Notes: generated by a model from the letters alone, not told the origin. DNA of 64,000 nt from Arenicola marina (GCA_964019135.1 OZ025248.1:36387670-36451669), one strand, 5' to 3'; positions 41,204 through 54,839 are shown, numbered from the stretch's first letter. Numbers and translations are program-made.

Positions 41204-41905
41204 GGCACACCACCAAGCCAAACCATAGTCTGGTAAACCTGGCACACCACTCAGTCAAGCCATAGTCTGGTAAACCTGGCACACCACTAAGCCAAACCAT
41301 AGTCTGGTAAACCTGGCACACCACTAAGCCAAACCATAGTCTGGTAAACCTGGCACACCACCAAGCCAATCCATAGTCTGGTAAACCTGGCACACCACTA
41401 AGCCAAACCATAGTCTGGTAAACCTGGCACACCACCAGGCCGAGCCAGGGCCTGAAGCCAAGCTATAGTCTGGTAAACCTGGCACACCACCAAGCCAAGC
41501 CAGGGCCTGAAGCCAAGCCATAGTCTGGTAAACCTGGCACACCACCAAGCCACGCCAGGGCCTGAAGCCAAGCCATAGTCTGGTAAACCTGGCACACCAC
41601 CAAGCCATAGTCTGGTAAACCTGATCCACCCACCAAGCCATAATCTGGTAAACCTGGTACACCACCAAACCAAACCATAGTCTGGAAAACTTGGGACACC
41701 ACTAAGCCAAACCATAGTCTGGTAAACCTGGTACACCACCAAGCCAAGCCATAGTCTGCTAAACCTGACCCACCCACCAAGCCATAATCTGGTAAACCTG
41801 GTACACCACCAAACTAAACCATAGTCTGGTAAACCTGACCCACCCAATAAAAGCCATAATCTGGCCACCACAGGTAACCCAAGCCACCACTAAGCCAAAC
41901 CATAG
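41204..41905. repeat. 37-bp minisatellite
   Basis: About 18 units of AAGCCAAACCATAGTCTGGT plus AAACCTGGCACACCACC, some with an inserted CAGGGCCTGAAGCC block. Minus-strand frames of more than 100 codons through it are repeat artefacts. Confidence 0.95.
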
Positions 41906-44029
41906 TTTGTTAAACATGGCACACCACGGAAACGAACGATGGTCTGTAACTATGACGCGGGCCCCACTCGGCACGACGCTGCCTGTCGCCGCCGTGATAC
42001 GGGTGCGCTTTCACCGCCAGCGGGGCCGTGATTCTATATTCTCGCTGGCTTCCGTGCAGGGAACGACGGTCTCAATGGCAATGAAGTGTCAACGGCAGGC
42101 GGCGAGGCGGACAAGTACCCCCTTTGTCTTCCGTCGAGCTCCAGTGCCTCTAGGTTTTGTTTGTGGCTGATGACGCGGTCACACCATGTATTTAGCAAAG
42201 ACAAAAAAAGGTGTTGTGGCGACAATTAGTCGCTAAATTAACGATATTGACTGCATAATAGAGATTACCGAGACTCGTCATTTGAGGTACGTACGGATGG
42301 AGGCCGCGAAAAAAAAAACGTTTGGCAATTGTTCTGTTGACAGCAGCCATAGGACCCCCCACCCCCACCGCCCCCCTGACTGTCGCGTGGGCGTATATGT
42401 GGGGTGTGCAACCTACAATTACATGTCACATGTCACAGTGCATGCACGCCACATGGGGGTTGGTCGGATTATTAATATTGTATTGATGAACTTAAGGCAA
42501 TTGAATTGGGTGGAAACCTTGACCTACGCGACGATGAGAGTTGTTCCCTTGAACGGAATGGCCTCCCGTCCCTGCATGGTTCAGTTGCGCCCCCCCCCCC
42601 CGCCCCCCAACCGCCCAGTACGGGCCTAACCATGCACTTTGGTATGCATAGTCATCTTTTATCGGTGTTTTTACAAGTCCACAATATACATTAGTAAGTA
42701 GTTACGCAATATGGTTGCATTTGCAAGATAATTCGGTAACGGCTGGATACATATTGTTAATAAAAATCTTAGAAACCGACAAAACAAGGACTTGAACCAC
42801 TAAATCGGAAATGGTTGCGCCAAATAATATCGGCAGTGCTGAACGCCGGGAGGATGGAAGGTTTGCGGTTTTTCCAGGGTTGCTATTCTTCGGATGTTTT
42901 GGGAAGTAATTGCTGATGCAAGTGCTGCAGCATTCGCTTACTCAGGCGCAGATGCAATGAAGGGGGCCATTGGATATAATAGGTCCCACATATACATTAC
43001 GTTGAAAACACTGCGTACTTGAAAATTGGGCTATGGAACGGAAACATAAGCTTAATTATATGTTATATACATATGCTCGATTTAGATACCTGGATATGAT
43101 CCCATGAGAGTCGAAGTTTGACTTGTGAAATGAACCTATGAGAATAAAATAAAATTACCTCCCCCCTCCCCCCCCCCCCCCCCCGCCCCCCTTCCACGCC
43201 TCCCCTAGCATCTTCTGAGTTCTGGGGAGTACCATAACGAACGCCCCGCTGATGATTTCCGTGCATGTCAAGGCCATTTCGGCGCCTGACCGGTGTTTAT
43301 CCCCGTCGTGCTGCATCCTCACCCCCCCCCACCCCCCGCACCCCGCACCCCCCTGCCCCCCGACCTCGCTGTCACACAATGACCCCCGTGACATATGCAC
43401 CGACCCGTGCCTCCCGACGCCCACTAATAAGCGTCCAACTGCTGCGGAAAGCGCGGGAAAATGGTGGCGTGCCTTACTCATAGCGGAGGAGGGTTGTATG
43501 GCTGCTGGGCTTGGCTGACCACCGAGAATTATATATATATATGAGTAGTGAGTGAGTGGGGAGAGGGGGCGAGAGGGTGGAAACAAAACCAAAGTGCCGC
43601 ATGACCTCGGCAATATGTCAAGTGACCGGCCACGCGTACACCCTCCCCCTACCCTCCCCCCGCCCCCCCCCCATCAGTTTCCAGTCTTCCCGCCTGCGAT
43701 GGCTTCCTCTCTCCGTCCTCTCCCTGGCCTGCTAGTTAGTCATAAACATCAGTTCCACAACACTGACCGGCGAATGGTGATCGAAAACTGCTCAGTTCCA
43801 CTTAAATGACAATCAGCATCTGCGTTAAGATAGTAATTGATTCTAACGAGTTCTGCCTATAATTTAATGTGCACCGCCTCATCCCGTGTCAGAAGAACTA
43901 ACCCGTATATATGGGTCATGGGGGGCTTTTATAGGGAGAGAGGGGTGTGGGGAGGGCGGGGGGTATATTAAGTATAATAGCCAGGGCACTCTTTCAACGC
44001 ACGGGTCCAGATATATTGCATAGTTAACA
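41906..44029. other. intergenic, C-rich low-complexity sequence
   Basis: No exon recognised. Runs of Cs are frequent (42591-42605, 43161-43190, 43320-43345, 43640-43670), and a short AT repeat lies at about 43532. Proline-rich frames here come from base composition. Confidence 0.55.
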
Positions 44030-44210
44030 TTGGCAGACCTTGGGGGTGTCCCGGGGGTCGGTCCCCCCATTCGCAGACCTAGGGGTGTTCAGGGGGTCCG
44101 GACCCCTAATTGGCAGACCTGGTGGGGTCGAGGGGGTCGGCACCCCCCATTGGCAGACCTATGGGGTGTCCGGGTGGCCGGAACCCCCCACTGGCAGACC
44201 TTGGGAGTTT
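44030..44210. repeat. GC-rich tandem repeat of about 47-55 bp
   Basis: Four units, each beginning TTGGCAGACCT and containing GGGGTGTC, then GGGGGTCGG and ACCCCCCA. Confidence 0.8.
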
Positions 44211-44264
44211 TAGCAACGTGTACTCCGCTTGTACTCCACCACCGAGCTCAGCGTCAGTCACCTT

Positions 44265-44480
44265 TATCGAATCTCCAAAATGAGAACCACAAGACTGGGC
44301 ACGAAAAAAACCCACATTAAATATGATATCGCTAATATCGAAGAATTCACAGACTGTTATAACGGATCTCCGTAAATAGGGAAACTGTCTTCGCGTTGAA
44401 CCAGGAATTGTTCAAATAACGATCCCCAACAATTGCCAACAGCTAACATCTCCAACAATTCGTGGATGCCAATCGCAGAG
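44265..44480. repeat. dispersed repeat paired with 59515-59735
   Basis: The two sites share, in order, AATCTCCAA, GAATTCAC, GTTGAACCAGGAATTGT, ATAACGATCCCCAA, GATTGCCAACAGCTAA or close variants, and ATTCGTGGATGCCAATC. Identity is moderate (roughly 80 percent by eye). The 59.5-kb copy keeps an open frame, this one does not. Confidence 0.75.
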
Positions 44481-47400
44481 ATCGGAAGAGGTCCATTGTC
44501 GGTTTCTCAAAATTGTCAGTGTCGAATATCGATTTGTCACGACGTTCCGTGTCGCTTTTTGGCTCAGGTCAGTGTAGTTTGTTTCTCTAAAATGCCACTA
44601 TCTATGTCGATGTCGCATTTTCAGATCCTCCGTGTCTAATATGCCTGTGTCGCGTGTCGCCATAATACACATTCCAGACCCCTAGCTGTGAAACACCTTA
44701 TTAGAGATCAGTCACACATAACATGTTGTTTTGTTTTCGACCATTACATTAATTTCTTTCTGATTTTGATGTCTACGCTAGTATGTGTCACAGTTGATGA
44801 ATAGAGTTCGGTGCATTCGGGTCACTAGCAAAAATATCCCCTTGCCGCACGACCCTTAATTAAAGTTCAGTATCCGCTGTTTTTATCAATGCCATCACCG
44901 ACAAATCCAAGCCCACTTCTTAGCCCATGGCATTAGGACTCCTGTCACATGGCAGAGGTGAGTGGGAGGAACTCCAGAAGACTTTCGTTGAATCAATATT
45001 AGACTTTATCCATTGCAAAACGACAAGTATATTAACAGCCGATCGACACGCAAAAGTGCCTGATTAGCAGTTCAAGGAGCGTCTGTCAGTGCGCCTGTCT
45101 GTCTGTGTGTCTGTCGTTTATACCCTCGCGGTGCCGCCCCTAGCGACGGTCCTCCACCCCATCAAGACACTTGTAGAGTGTGTGTTAACCTCCGCCGTTA
45201 GGCGGCGCACTTGACCCGAGGGGTTCCTGACGAGGAGGCGAGAAGGGCCATTACCGACTTAACACCTGTGTACACGCGCATGCGCACGAAGCCAACGGAT
45301 ACTTCACAAGGGAGCATTGAACTAAATACCTAAAACATTATTGAATGGGATCGGGAAGGGGGTGGGGGGAGGGGGGTAGGACCGTAGTAGTCGGATATCC
45401 GTTCAGTTTTATATTTTCTTGTGATAGGAACTGTTCATCAGGCGAGACGTTTCGCTGGAAACGACTTCGAGATACTTCAGAATGTTTACAATAGACCACC
45501 GCTTAGCTTGACTTTACTTTGTCCTAGATGATTCGAGAATTCTTCGCTTGTGGAGCCGCGAGGGATAGGCCTACTGTATTGCACGCTTTAGTGAACTCTT
45601 ACGTTGTCATTAAATCGTATGTCTCTCATGTCCCTCATCATCAAAAATGGGGTTGGTTGGTACGCCAAAAGATAAAACAGAAAAAAAAAGTGAAAAAAGA
45701 GCAGCCATTACTACTGACAGAAGTAAGTTTTTCTCACATCGTACAACTGTCTTTCACCTCCTGTGATCCGCGCCGCACCCCTGGCATCTGTTTAACGCCT
45801 TAGACTGAACCAGTCGATAGCCGATCTCCCGGTAGAGGGCGTTCCGCTTAAGCTCACTCTGCCCCACGTCAAATATAACAATCAGAATTATCCTTCATAC
45901 GCTAAAATTGAAAATGAATCTAATCGAAGTTAAATTCGCACTTTGGCATGAAAACACCACTGTTTAGCATTTACTATGCAACTGCTACCGTACCGGACGA
46001 ATTCATTCGATTTTGATTAATTAGAAGCCATGTTACATTCGAACTATGTTTTCGGGTTCGATAGAGGTCAAAGGCTAGAGGTGAAGCGTTTTGAACTTTG
46101 ACTCCCGTGTTATTTTGAAATATCTGTTCGCTCTCTCTTATTGTGATCATACGACAGCGGAATGTCTATATTTTTCAAATTCTGCATCGAAAAATCCAGA
46201 AATAAATCCTAACTACCCTCTAAAATAATTCGTGACCCCAATACCGTTGACGCCAACCGTGAGTAGGGCGGTTACGTGGGGCAGAGGTGAGGGACGAGCT
46301 CCCTCTGCTGGCAGAGTAGTCGTCACCCTATTTTCTTGTTCGGGTCTGTCGCTGCGTCGGAGTGTCCCTATCCCAATGCAGAGCAATAGAGAGGGTTGGC
46401 ACCATCAATTTCGGTCGGTCTGTCGGGACATAAGAAACATACAATTTACTAACGACGCCCTAATCGATACCGACGGAGAGAGTCTCTGGCGCATTGAAAC
46501 TGAAGCGGTTAGGTTTTGGAATAGGGATCCATGCATCCATTCCCATTAGGGTAACTGGGTCGCTGACGTTTTGAGACATTCAGTGCAGTGTGCGTAAATA
46601 GCACCAGACGAATTAGGGTATCTGGGTATAGCTGATGTCGTTTCAATGCGAGATTACAAGATAAAAAATTGGCCTTTAACACAGCCCGATGGCGTTTCTC
46701 TAAATGCATTTCATTTATCATGCAAATGAGCGGTGAAAACCCGAATTTGCGTAACCGTTGCCATTACACTGGCCAATACGGTTGGCTCCTCTCTTGTCAT
46801 TCAAGCGATCTTTATTACCGGGGCTAGATGTTTTATCAGATACGATAGCGGTAGCGCGGCCCCCAGATCAGTCTGAAACCACCTGCGTTGTTTCATCGCA
46901 AGATATCATCACAAGGTATCATCACCGATTTCCCTCCCTCACGGCTCTCGGAAGCTGCCGGGGCAACCGTGGGCCATACAGACCGCGCGCCCTAACGGCT
47001 GTGGTAGCCGACCTCAGGCCAGCTGGTGTATCTGGGCGGAGGGGAAGGCGACAGGTGGACTTCAAAGCCACCGCGCCGTTTGCCGCCAACAGGTGAACGA
47101 GTGATGTCCACTCCGGGTTTACCGTACAAGTGCCTGCGATTGTCCGCTAAAATGTACATTGGGTTTGAAGGGGAAATAATTAAACACATTATCTGCTTAT
47201 TACCTGCCTTTAAAGGAAGAAGGATCAGTAGCTAGCGGGGCCGGTCGGGCGCGAGGGGTGTGACCCGGTTGAAGCCCGTGGGGCAGGAGATCAAAGGGGT
47301 GTGAGGGGCGGGCGTGGCGTGGGGTGGCGCCTTGGCCTTGAGGTGCTGAGTCGGCTAAGCCGGCACGGGGGCGGATGTGGACGAACCACTGACGACTCGC

Positions 47401-48774
47401 ATTGTCTTCAAAGGTCTGAAGCACGCTTTTAACTTCCTGGAAATACCTTCGAGTGGTTGATAATGAGAGACAATGTTGTTGGACTAGCGCTGGTTGGCGG
47501 GCCTGGTGTGGCATGAGTAGTGGGGATCAGATTACACGCGGGAAGGCCCGCACAGGTGAACGATCGCATTGTACAGGTGAGTTGTACTTGGGCTCAGCTT
47601 GATTTTATCCGCGGTTCAGGGTTAGCCGTATTGTTTGGCAATCCGCCTCATTGTCTTAAGTGCCCAACGCTCTTTTTCAACTTCAGACCAAAGTTAAAGT
47701 CATTCCTGCGGCATTTCGGCATCTGAATACCATCATAGAACCTTGGTCGTTAGATCTCATGTAGGGGCGAACCATTGTTTCAGCATAGCTCAAATATTAC
47801 TCACGTCTGCCATTTACTACAAATACCCCTCATGGACTCTAACATGGAAGATGGACCAGCATGATTAATCGGAATCTGTCTTTATTACATAAATTAAATA
47901 CTTTACGCTGCAACTAAAAAAGCGTGTTTTTAAAATCCATGACCACGCTCGAAATCTAATATTTTTTCTTTCATTTCAAGATGAATCCAGGTACCAAGGA
48001 AATACAAAACGACGCTGTCAACCTCGAATGTGTTCTTGTGTCACTGTAATTCGTGCACATTATGCAACATAGCTAATGAACAAGGTTTAAATGTATGCGA
48101 TGGTTGTTCACATTGCGATATTTTCACCATCATATCTACATATATCTCATCAGCTCATGTCATTTTATCATTGTCGGTCAATAGCACTTCCCTCCCCAAT
48201 CTGCCCCTGCTTTGCGAGTGTAGAAATGACTTAAATGCCTGGTTCGATCTGTTTTAGTGTTAAACCTTTAAGAAAGGTATACATTGTCATGTCTATCGTA
48301 GTTTAAGTAACAACCCACAGTCAGCAATGTCAATAGTTTATTGACGTAATACACCACCAGAATGTCACTTTTCCGCCTAAATGGCTGTAGTCCCCTATGA
48401 GCAGCTTATAACAAATAAGCTGAAAATCCATCGTCAACGGAGCAAATAACACTGTTCAGGAATGGTAAGTAAGACCGTACAATTTACATTGTCCATGCAA
48501 GGGTATATACCAAATTTGATAGGGGGGTGTGTGTGTGGGGGGGGGGTGGGGGTGCATGGATCTGGATAGGGGTGAGCTCTTAGAAAATCGGGGTGGCCCA
48601 ACCCAAAAACCCGAGAGGGCTCACACAAGTAAAGGGGGGGGGGGTCTACATCTAAGTTAGCCTGATTTCTGAATCTACAGAATGGGCGTCATATAATTCC
48701 CCCTGTATTATCCTTTTGGTCGGATTCCCTTGCCACATTTCCTTAATGACACACGGTGGTGCCTATCCCTTACC
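44481..48774. other. intergenic region, no gene seen
   Basis: Contains a TGTCG-rich stretch (44510-44665) related to 22110-22290 and 53560-53710, a GT/CT simple stretch at about 45088-45118, and G-rich runs at 45357-45380 and 48530-48650. Candidate frames are short and lack recognisable motifs. Confidence 0.55.
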
Positions 48775-51085
48775 CTGTTCCCACAATGTTACAGGTCTGC
48801 GTCTCTCCCCGTCCCCTGTTCCCACAATGTTACAGGTCTGCGTCTCTCCCCGTCCCCTGTTCCCACAATGTTACAGGTCTGTGTCCCTCTCTTTACCCTG
48901 TTCCCACAATGTTACAGGTCTGCGTCTCTCCCCGCCCCCTGTTCCCACAATGTTACAGGTCTGCGTCTCTCCCCGTCCCCTGTTCCCACAATGTTACAGG
49001 TCTGCGTCTCTCCCCGTCCCCTGTTCCCACAATGTTACAGGTCTGCGTCTCTCCCCGCCCCCTGTTCCCACAATGTTACAGGTCTGTGTCCCTCTCTTTA
49101 CCCTGTTCCCACAATGTTACAGGTCTGCGTCTCTCCCCGTCCCCTGTTCCCACAATGTTACAGGTCTGTGTCCCTCTCTTTACCCTGTTCCCACAATGTT
49201 ACAGGTCTGCGTCTCTCCCCGTCCCCTGTTCCCACAATGTTACAGGTCTGCGTCTCTCCCCGTCCCCTGTTCCCACAATGTTACAGGTCTGCGTCTCTCC
49301 CCGTCCCCTGTTCCCACAATGTTACAGGTCTGCGTCTCTCCCCGTCCCCTGTTCCCACAATGTTACAGGTCTGCGTCTCTCCCCGTCCCCTGTTCCCACA
49401 ATGTTACAGGTCTGCGTCTCTCCCCGCCCCCTGTTCCCACAATGTTACAGGTCTGCGTCTCTCCCCGTCCCCTGTTCCCACAATGTTACAGGTCTGTGTC
49501 CCTCTCTTTACCCTGTTCCCACAATGTTACAGGTCTGCGTCTCTCCCCGTCCCCTGTTCCCACAATGTTACAGGTCTGCGTCTCTCCCCGCCCCCTGTTC
49601 CCACAATGTTACAGGTCTGCGTCTCTCCCCGTCCCCTGTTCCCACAATGTTACAGGTCTGCGTCTCTCCCCGTCCCCTGTTCCCACAATGTTACAGGTCT
49701 GCGTCTCTCCCCGTCCCCTGTTCCCACAATGTTACAGGTCTGCGTCTCTCCCCGCCCCCTGTTCCCACAATGTTACAGGTCTGCGTCTCTCCCCGTCCCC
49801 TGTTCCCACAATGTTACAGGTCTGTGTCCCTCTCTTTACCCTGTTCCCACAATGTTACAGGTCTGCGTCTCTCCCCGCCCCCTGTTCTCACAATGTTACA
49901 GGTCTGCGTCTCTCCCCGTCCCCTGTTCCCACAATGTTACAGGTCTGCGTCTCTCCCCGCCCCCTGTTCTCACAATGTGACAGGTCTGGGTCTCTCCCCG
50001 CCCCCTGTTCTCACAATGTTACAGGTCTGTGTCCCTCTCTTTACCCTGTTCCCACAATGTTGCAGATCTGCGTCTCTCCCCGTCCCCTGTTCCCACAATG
50101 TTACAGGTCTGTGTCCCTCTCTTTACCCTGTTCCCACAATGTTACAGGTCTGTGTCCCTCTCTTTACCCTGTTCCCACAATGTTACAGGTCTGTGTCCCT
50201 CGCTTTACCCTGTTCCCACAATGTTACAGGTCTGCGTCTCTCCCCGTCCCCTGTTCCCACAATGTTACAGGTCTGTGTCTCTCTCTTTACCCTGTTCCCA
50301 CAATGTTACAGGTCTGTGTTCCTCTCTTTACCCTGTTCCCACAATGTTACAGGTCTGCGTCTCTCCCCGTCCCCTGTTCCCACAATGTTACAGGTCTGTG
50401 TCCCTCTCTTTACCCTGTTCCCACAATGTTACAGGTCTGTGTCCCTCTTTTTACCATGTTCCCACAATGTTACAGGTCTGCGTCTCTCCCCGTCCCCTGT
50501 TCCCACAATGTTACAGGTCTGTGTCCCTCTCTTTACCCTGTTCCCACAATGTTACAGGTCTGTGTCCCTCTCTTTACCATGTTCCCACAATGTTACAGGT
50601 CTGCGTCTCTCCCCGTCCCCTGTTCCCACAATGTTACAGGTCTGTGTCCCTCTCTTTACCCTGTTCCCACAATGTTACAGGTCAGCGTCTCTCCCCGCCC
50701 CCTGTTCCCACAATGTTACAGGTCAGCGTCTCTGCCCGCCCCCTGTTCCCACAATGTTACAGGTCTGCGTCTCTCCCCGTCCCCTGTTCCCACAATGTTA
50801 CCGGTCTGTGTCCCTCTCTTTACCCTGTTCCCACAATGTTCCAGGTCAGCGTCTCTCCCCGCCCCCTGTTCCCACAATGTTACAGGTCTGCGTCTTTCCC
50901 CGTCCCCTGTTCCCACAATGTTACAGGTCTGTGTCCCTCTCTTTACCCTGTTCCCACAATGTTACAGGTCTGCGTCTCTCCCCGTCCCCTGTTCCCACAA
51001 TGTTACCCGTCTGTGTCCCTCTCTTTACCCTGTTCCCACAATGTTACAGGTCTGTGTTCCTCTCTTTACCCTGTTCCCACACTGA
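48775..51085. repeat. 41-bp minisatellite, about 56 units
   Basis: Units are of two main types sharing GTTCCCACAATGTTACAGGT: one continues CTGCGTCTCTCCCCGTCCCCT, the other CTGTGTCCCTCTCTTTACCCT. Runs of the first type dominate the 5' half and alternation of both the 3' half. As 41 is not a multiple of 3 and the unit lacks plus-strand stop codons in all frames, all three plus frames stay open for more than 1.2 to 2.5 kb. There is no evidence of a gene. Confidence 0.97.
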
Positions 51086-51294
51086 TCTGTTGCTCGCTGT
51101 TCTTCCTCCTACACTGGGAACATGGGCCATGGAGGAGGCCAGGGATTCGCGGCCAGGCACCTGCGTCTGTGGTACATTTCATCCAACCCCATTCACTTTC
51201 CCAGTTTTCCCCCTTCACGTACAAAGAGCTCGCCCAAAACATTTCATTCTTCGTACAGGGCCCTTCCTCCCATACTAGAGTATTGCACCCACTC

Positions 51295-51545
51295 CCACCC
51301 CACTTCTACCTTTAAGGCTCGTCCCCTGCCATAATACAGTAAAGCACCCACCCCCACCCCACCCCGCCTCCCCCTACAGGGCCCGTTCCCGCCCATAATA
51401 CAGTAATGCACCCACCCCCACCCCATCTCTTCTTACAGGGCCCGTTCCCGCCCATAATACAGTAATGCACCTACCCCCACCAACACCCCAACATACAGGG
51501 CCCGTTCCGTCCTATAATACAGTAATGCGCCTCTACTTGCAGGGC
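51295..51545. repeat. tandem repeat of about 66 bp
   Basis: Four units of CCATAATACAGTAATGCACC, then CACCCCCACCCC and TACAGGGCCCGTTCCCGC, immediately downstream of the 41-bp array. Confidence 0.85.
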
Positions 51546-54026
51546 CCCGGCCTCCCCCCCCACCCCTCCTCCTCCTCTCTCCCCTCCCCGAGCCCAATGA
51601 CGCAGTGCCGTGCCGTTCGTGCTGTTCCCGGCTAACACGGCGCACCTCCGAGGCATCTCGTTCACCCCAAGTTCACGCTCCCGGGCGGGACAATATGTGT
51701 CGTATGCCACGGCACAACAACTCCTTTTGTCCGCTTTTCCCCGGTCATTGTGGACGCTCAGCGTGGAAAGTACTGTCACGGGATGAAGTGTAAGGTCCGT
51801 GGGGGGTAGAGAGAGGGGGTTCTATAGGTAGGAATCGCGTGGCAGGCTTTGTCTAAGGTGTCAAACCGCACTGCTGTGGTCACCGTAAGCTTGAAGCATC
51901 ATTGTTAAGGGCGATTTTAATGCCTACTTGATGTTTACCCATTGACGACTCCACCCTACGGTTTTCCCTCCGTGTGCAATAGCAGAAATTGAAATTTAAT
52001 GACTACAAATCAGGCTCCTCTCAAAACTGTCGCGCGGAGGGAAGCGCTAATGAAAGTGTCAAGCGCCCTTGTCGCTTCAGTCTCCCCCTGAGTAAGTGGA
52101 GGGGGGGTCTTCTGGGAGTCGGCAATCTCACAATAGGGGGGGCCAGTAATGACCAGCCCATCTCTTCACGGTAAAGGCAATACTCCAACGCCGTCCTTTG
52201 TTCGCGGATCTGGGCTCGCGAGTCTTAACACGGGCTTTCGCTACCTGACACTTCCAATACTTGTGTTCTTAAGCTCGGGTAATAAAATAACCCTCACCGC
52301 CCTACTGCCATATGTCTGGGCGGTATAAGTATATGCTACGCTGCTGATACCTTCTCCTTTTTTTTCAAATGGCGGCTTACATTTCTTTTCATAATCCAGT
52401 TGCATATAATGAAGGCTCTAAGCCCCTATTGAACAACTGGTTTTATTGGCAGATGTGCGTTTTTAATCTAGCCATATATCGGGCTTCTAAGACGTGGTTA
52501 GCGGGCAGCGTGTCACTTTACAAAGTGGTTCTTTGATAGCAATTTTGAATTGTTTTTTTATTGCAAAGAACTGTGGGCCTGTGACCTACCCAAGGTATTA
52601 TACTATACCTGCGCAACGGTCGTCGCGGGCACAGAAATTATATTGCTTTACATTTGTATATCTTGACACGTCGTATAAATTTGGAACATAAAAAAACAAC
52701 ATTTAACCTGAGGAGAAAGCTTTGATCTCAGCTGGTATGTGAGGCAACAGATGGAATCACAAATATATGACATTGATATCTTTACTTTAATGATATAATA
52801 CATCCCCGTTTGAAAGAAAAATAATGATGAATTAAAAATGTTATTCGTGTTGTAGTGCTTACGTATTGAACGCAACATGAAGATATACCGCTAACTATCT
52901 GTTACCTCTATCCGAAATCTTTATGGCTTTATGTCGACATTGACCATGCAACGGCTGATTGAGGATTTTGAAGGGGTAGGGTGAGAGGGGGGGGGGCATT
53001 TGGATGGAGCGAACTAGCTTGAAGATGTCGCGACCGAGTTGGGGTGGGGGCGGGGGAGTGACTCTCCGAAACTCTTGCGAGAGGGAATCGTCCCGAAATG
53101 GGGGTGTGGGAGTGGGGGTGGGGGGGGGCGTTCCTTGCAAAACTGGCGGGTCACACCTTATTCTCCGTGGATCCTCCAGTGTCCTGTCACGACAATGCCT
53201 TAACATGACATATATACATATATATGTAGGGGGCGCTCTCGCTCGTGTAGTAATTAAAGCATTAGATCCATAGATCCTGGGTTCGGCACCTAATCTGTTT
53301 CGACCATTCACCGCCCTGGGAGATTCCTTGGTGCGGTTTAACCCTTATGCCCACAAAAGCGGCCTAAAACGTTTGTGTAATGGCCATGATACATCGGTTA
53401 CTAACCGACACTTTTAGATGTATCATGGCCATAAGGCCAACGCTTGCTGAGGCTGATCGCATTCGGAAGTAATCAGTCATAAATCACTCCATAATATATA
53501 TAAGGGGTATGGACGGGGGGAGGGAGGTGGGGAGGGAGAACCCCTGGTCCAGTGTCAACTTGTCCAAATCCTTATTGTCGAATTTTTATTGTCGTTTCTT
53601 TCCCTGTATCGAGTTCGCTTTTCAGATCATCAGTGTCGGAATATAGGGGTCAATGTCGAATGTCGACATTTCAAATATGCCTGTGTCGCGTGTCACCCTG
53701 TTCAGACCCCTATGATATAGCAGAGTGCTTAGCTGGTATCTCCTTACGTGGCATGAGACGTGGTCTACTCTGTAGCCGACCAGGACAAAGTAAGGGTTGT
53801 CTTGAATCTCGGAATGCACTTTCGATGCTTATATTTATTGCTTTGCACTTTGAAAGGGTTGGTTGCGTGACAGTAGGGTGCTTTACCCTCCGTAGATAAT
53901 ATGGCGACAATGGAAAGGATAAAGGGTAGATGAGCCACTTCCCAGGGAGTAATATCTAAGTCTTTGCCAAGAAAGACCCGGGATCTTTATCCGACGACGA
54001 TTTGGCTGATCTACCAAGTTACACAG
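51546..54026. other. intergenic region, no gene seen
   Basis: Includes G-rich low-complexity stretches (52990-53130), a possible tRNA-like SINE head at 53225-53290, a perfect 16-bp hairpin at 53380-53432 and a TGTCG-rich stretch (53560-53710). No exon recognised. Confidence 0.5.
53380..53432. other. perfect 16-bp inverted repeat, 21-nt loop
   Basis: ATGGCCATGATACATC at 53380-53395 is exactly complementary to GATGTATCATGGCCAT at 53417-53432. The loop itself contains GGTTACTAACC. It could be an RNA hairpin or a remnant of a small transposon. Confidence 0.7.
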
Positions 54027-54292
54027 GGCCGCCCCGATAGTTCAGTCGGTTAGAGCGCTCGCATTGAGCGCCCTGGCCACATGGGAGCCTAACGGCACGT
54101 AGGCCTAGGTCGGTGGTTCGCGCCCCGCTGTGGCCATGTCTGTGTGGTCGCAGGATAAAGATCCCATGTCCTTCTTCGCAAGGAGTAGGGGGTTACCCCC
54201 GGGGGACATAGCTGTGCTCTTCCCTTCCTTCTCCCATTGACGCGATATGACCAAAATTAGTTAAAGCGTCCTGAATATACAATCAACCAACT
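54027..54292 (+). mobile_element. tRNA-derived SINE, main family, copy 4
   Basis: The head AGGGCCGCCCCGATAGTTCA plus GTCGGTTAGAGCGCTCGC and a slightly changed B box (GGTTCGCGCCC) are followed by the same body as the other three copies (GGTCGCAGGATAAAGATCCC, CTTCCTTCTCCCATTGACGC) and the end AAGCGTCCTGAATATACAATC. Confidence 0.88.
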
Positions 54293-54839
54293 TACACTCG
54301 ACAATAGCCGAACTCGCCACTTAGTAGGCGGTCCAGTTCTTGCGCCAACTGCAGGAGTGGTATGGAGTGTTGGTGCCTTAGGCAATCTTTGTACGCACAA
54401 AGGCTAACTTAGCCCAAAAAGCCTCCCGAGACCATGACATGACCTTGGATTAAACATGCCCCAGAAGCAGGTTCCAGGGTTGGTACCCCACAACCTGTTG
54501 ATCAGCAGCTGTTAAAGCGTTATATAGCCTTCCCCATGGCTCAGTGCTACCCTCAAACATCCCCCATTTACGTATAACGCTTGACGCTAACGTTAACACT
54601 GGTTTAAAACACAACGCTTGGTTTAATTCGGGGAGACCCTGTTTGAATATAGCGAGATTACATTTAGCGTTGGATAAAGTAGACCCACGTGCCCCCCTCG
54701 AGGCAACCTTAAAATACACTGTCACGGGCTGGGGACGCGCGCCCAGCGGATAAGACGCCGGGGGTAAGACGTTTGGGGGTGATGACGTGAGATACACCTG
54801 CATGCGTAGAAAGGGCGGGAGTCAGGTACACGCGCGGCG

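Noticed and set aside
46232-46549. 105-codon plus-strand frame
   Set aside because: No motif, no conserved composition and no exon borders; expected by chance in GC-rich sequence.
48716-51315. Overlapping 400-840 codon frames rich in CSHNVTGL-type repeats
   Set aside because: They translate a 41-bp tandem repeat in three frames at once; no frame has domain structure, start context or splice evidence.
22953-54292. tRNA genes at the SINE heads (about 22956, 13985, 28340, 54030)
   Set aside because: Cloverleaf is incomplete and each is followed by the same SINE body, so they are SINE promoters and not tRNA genes.
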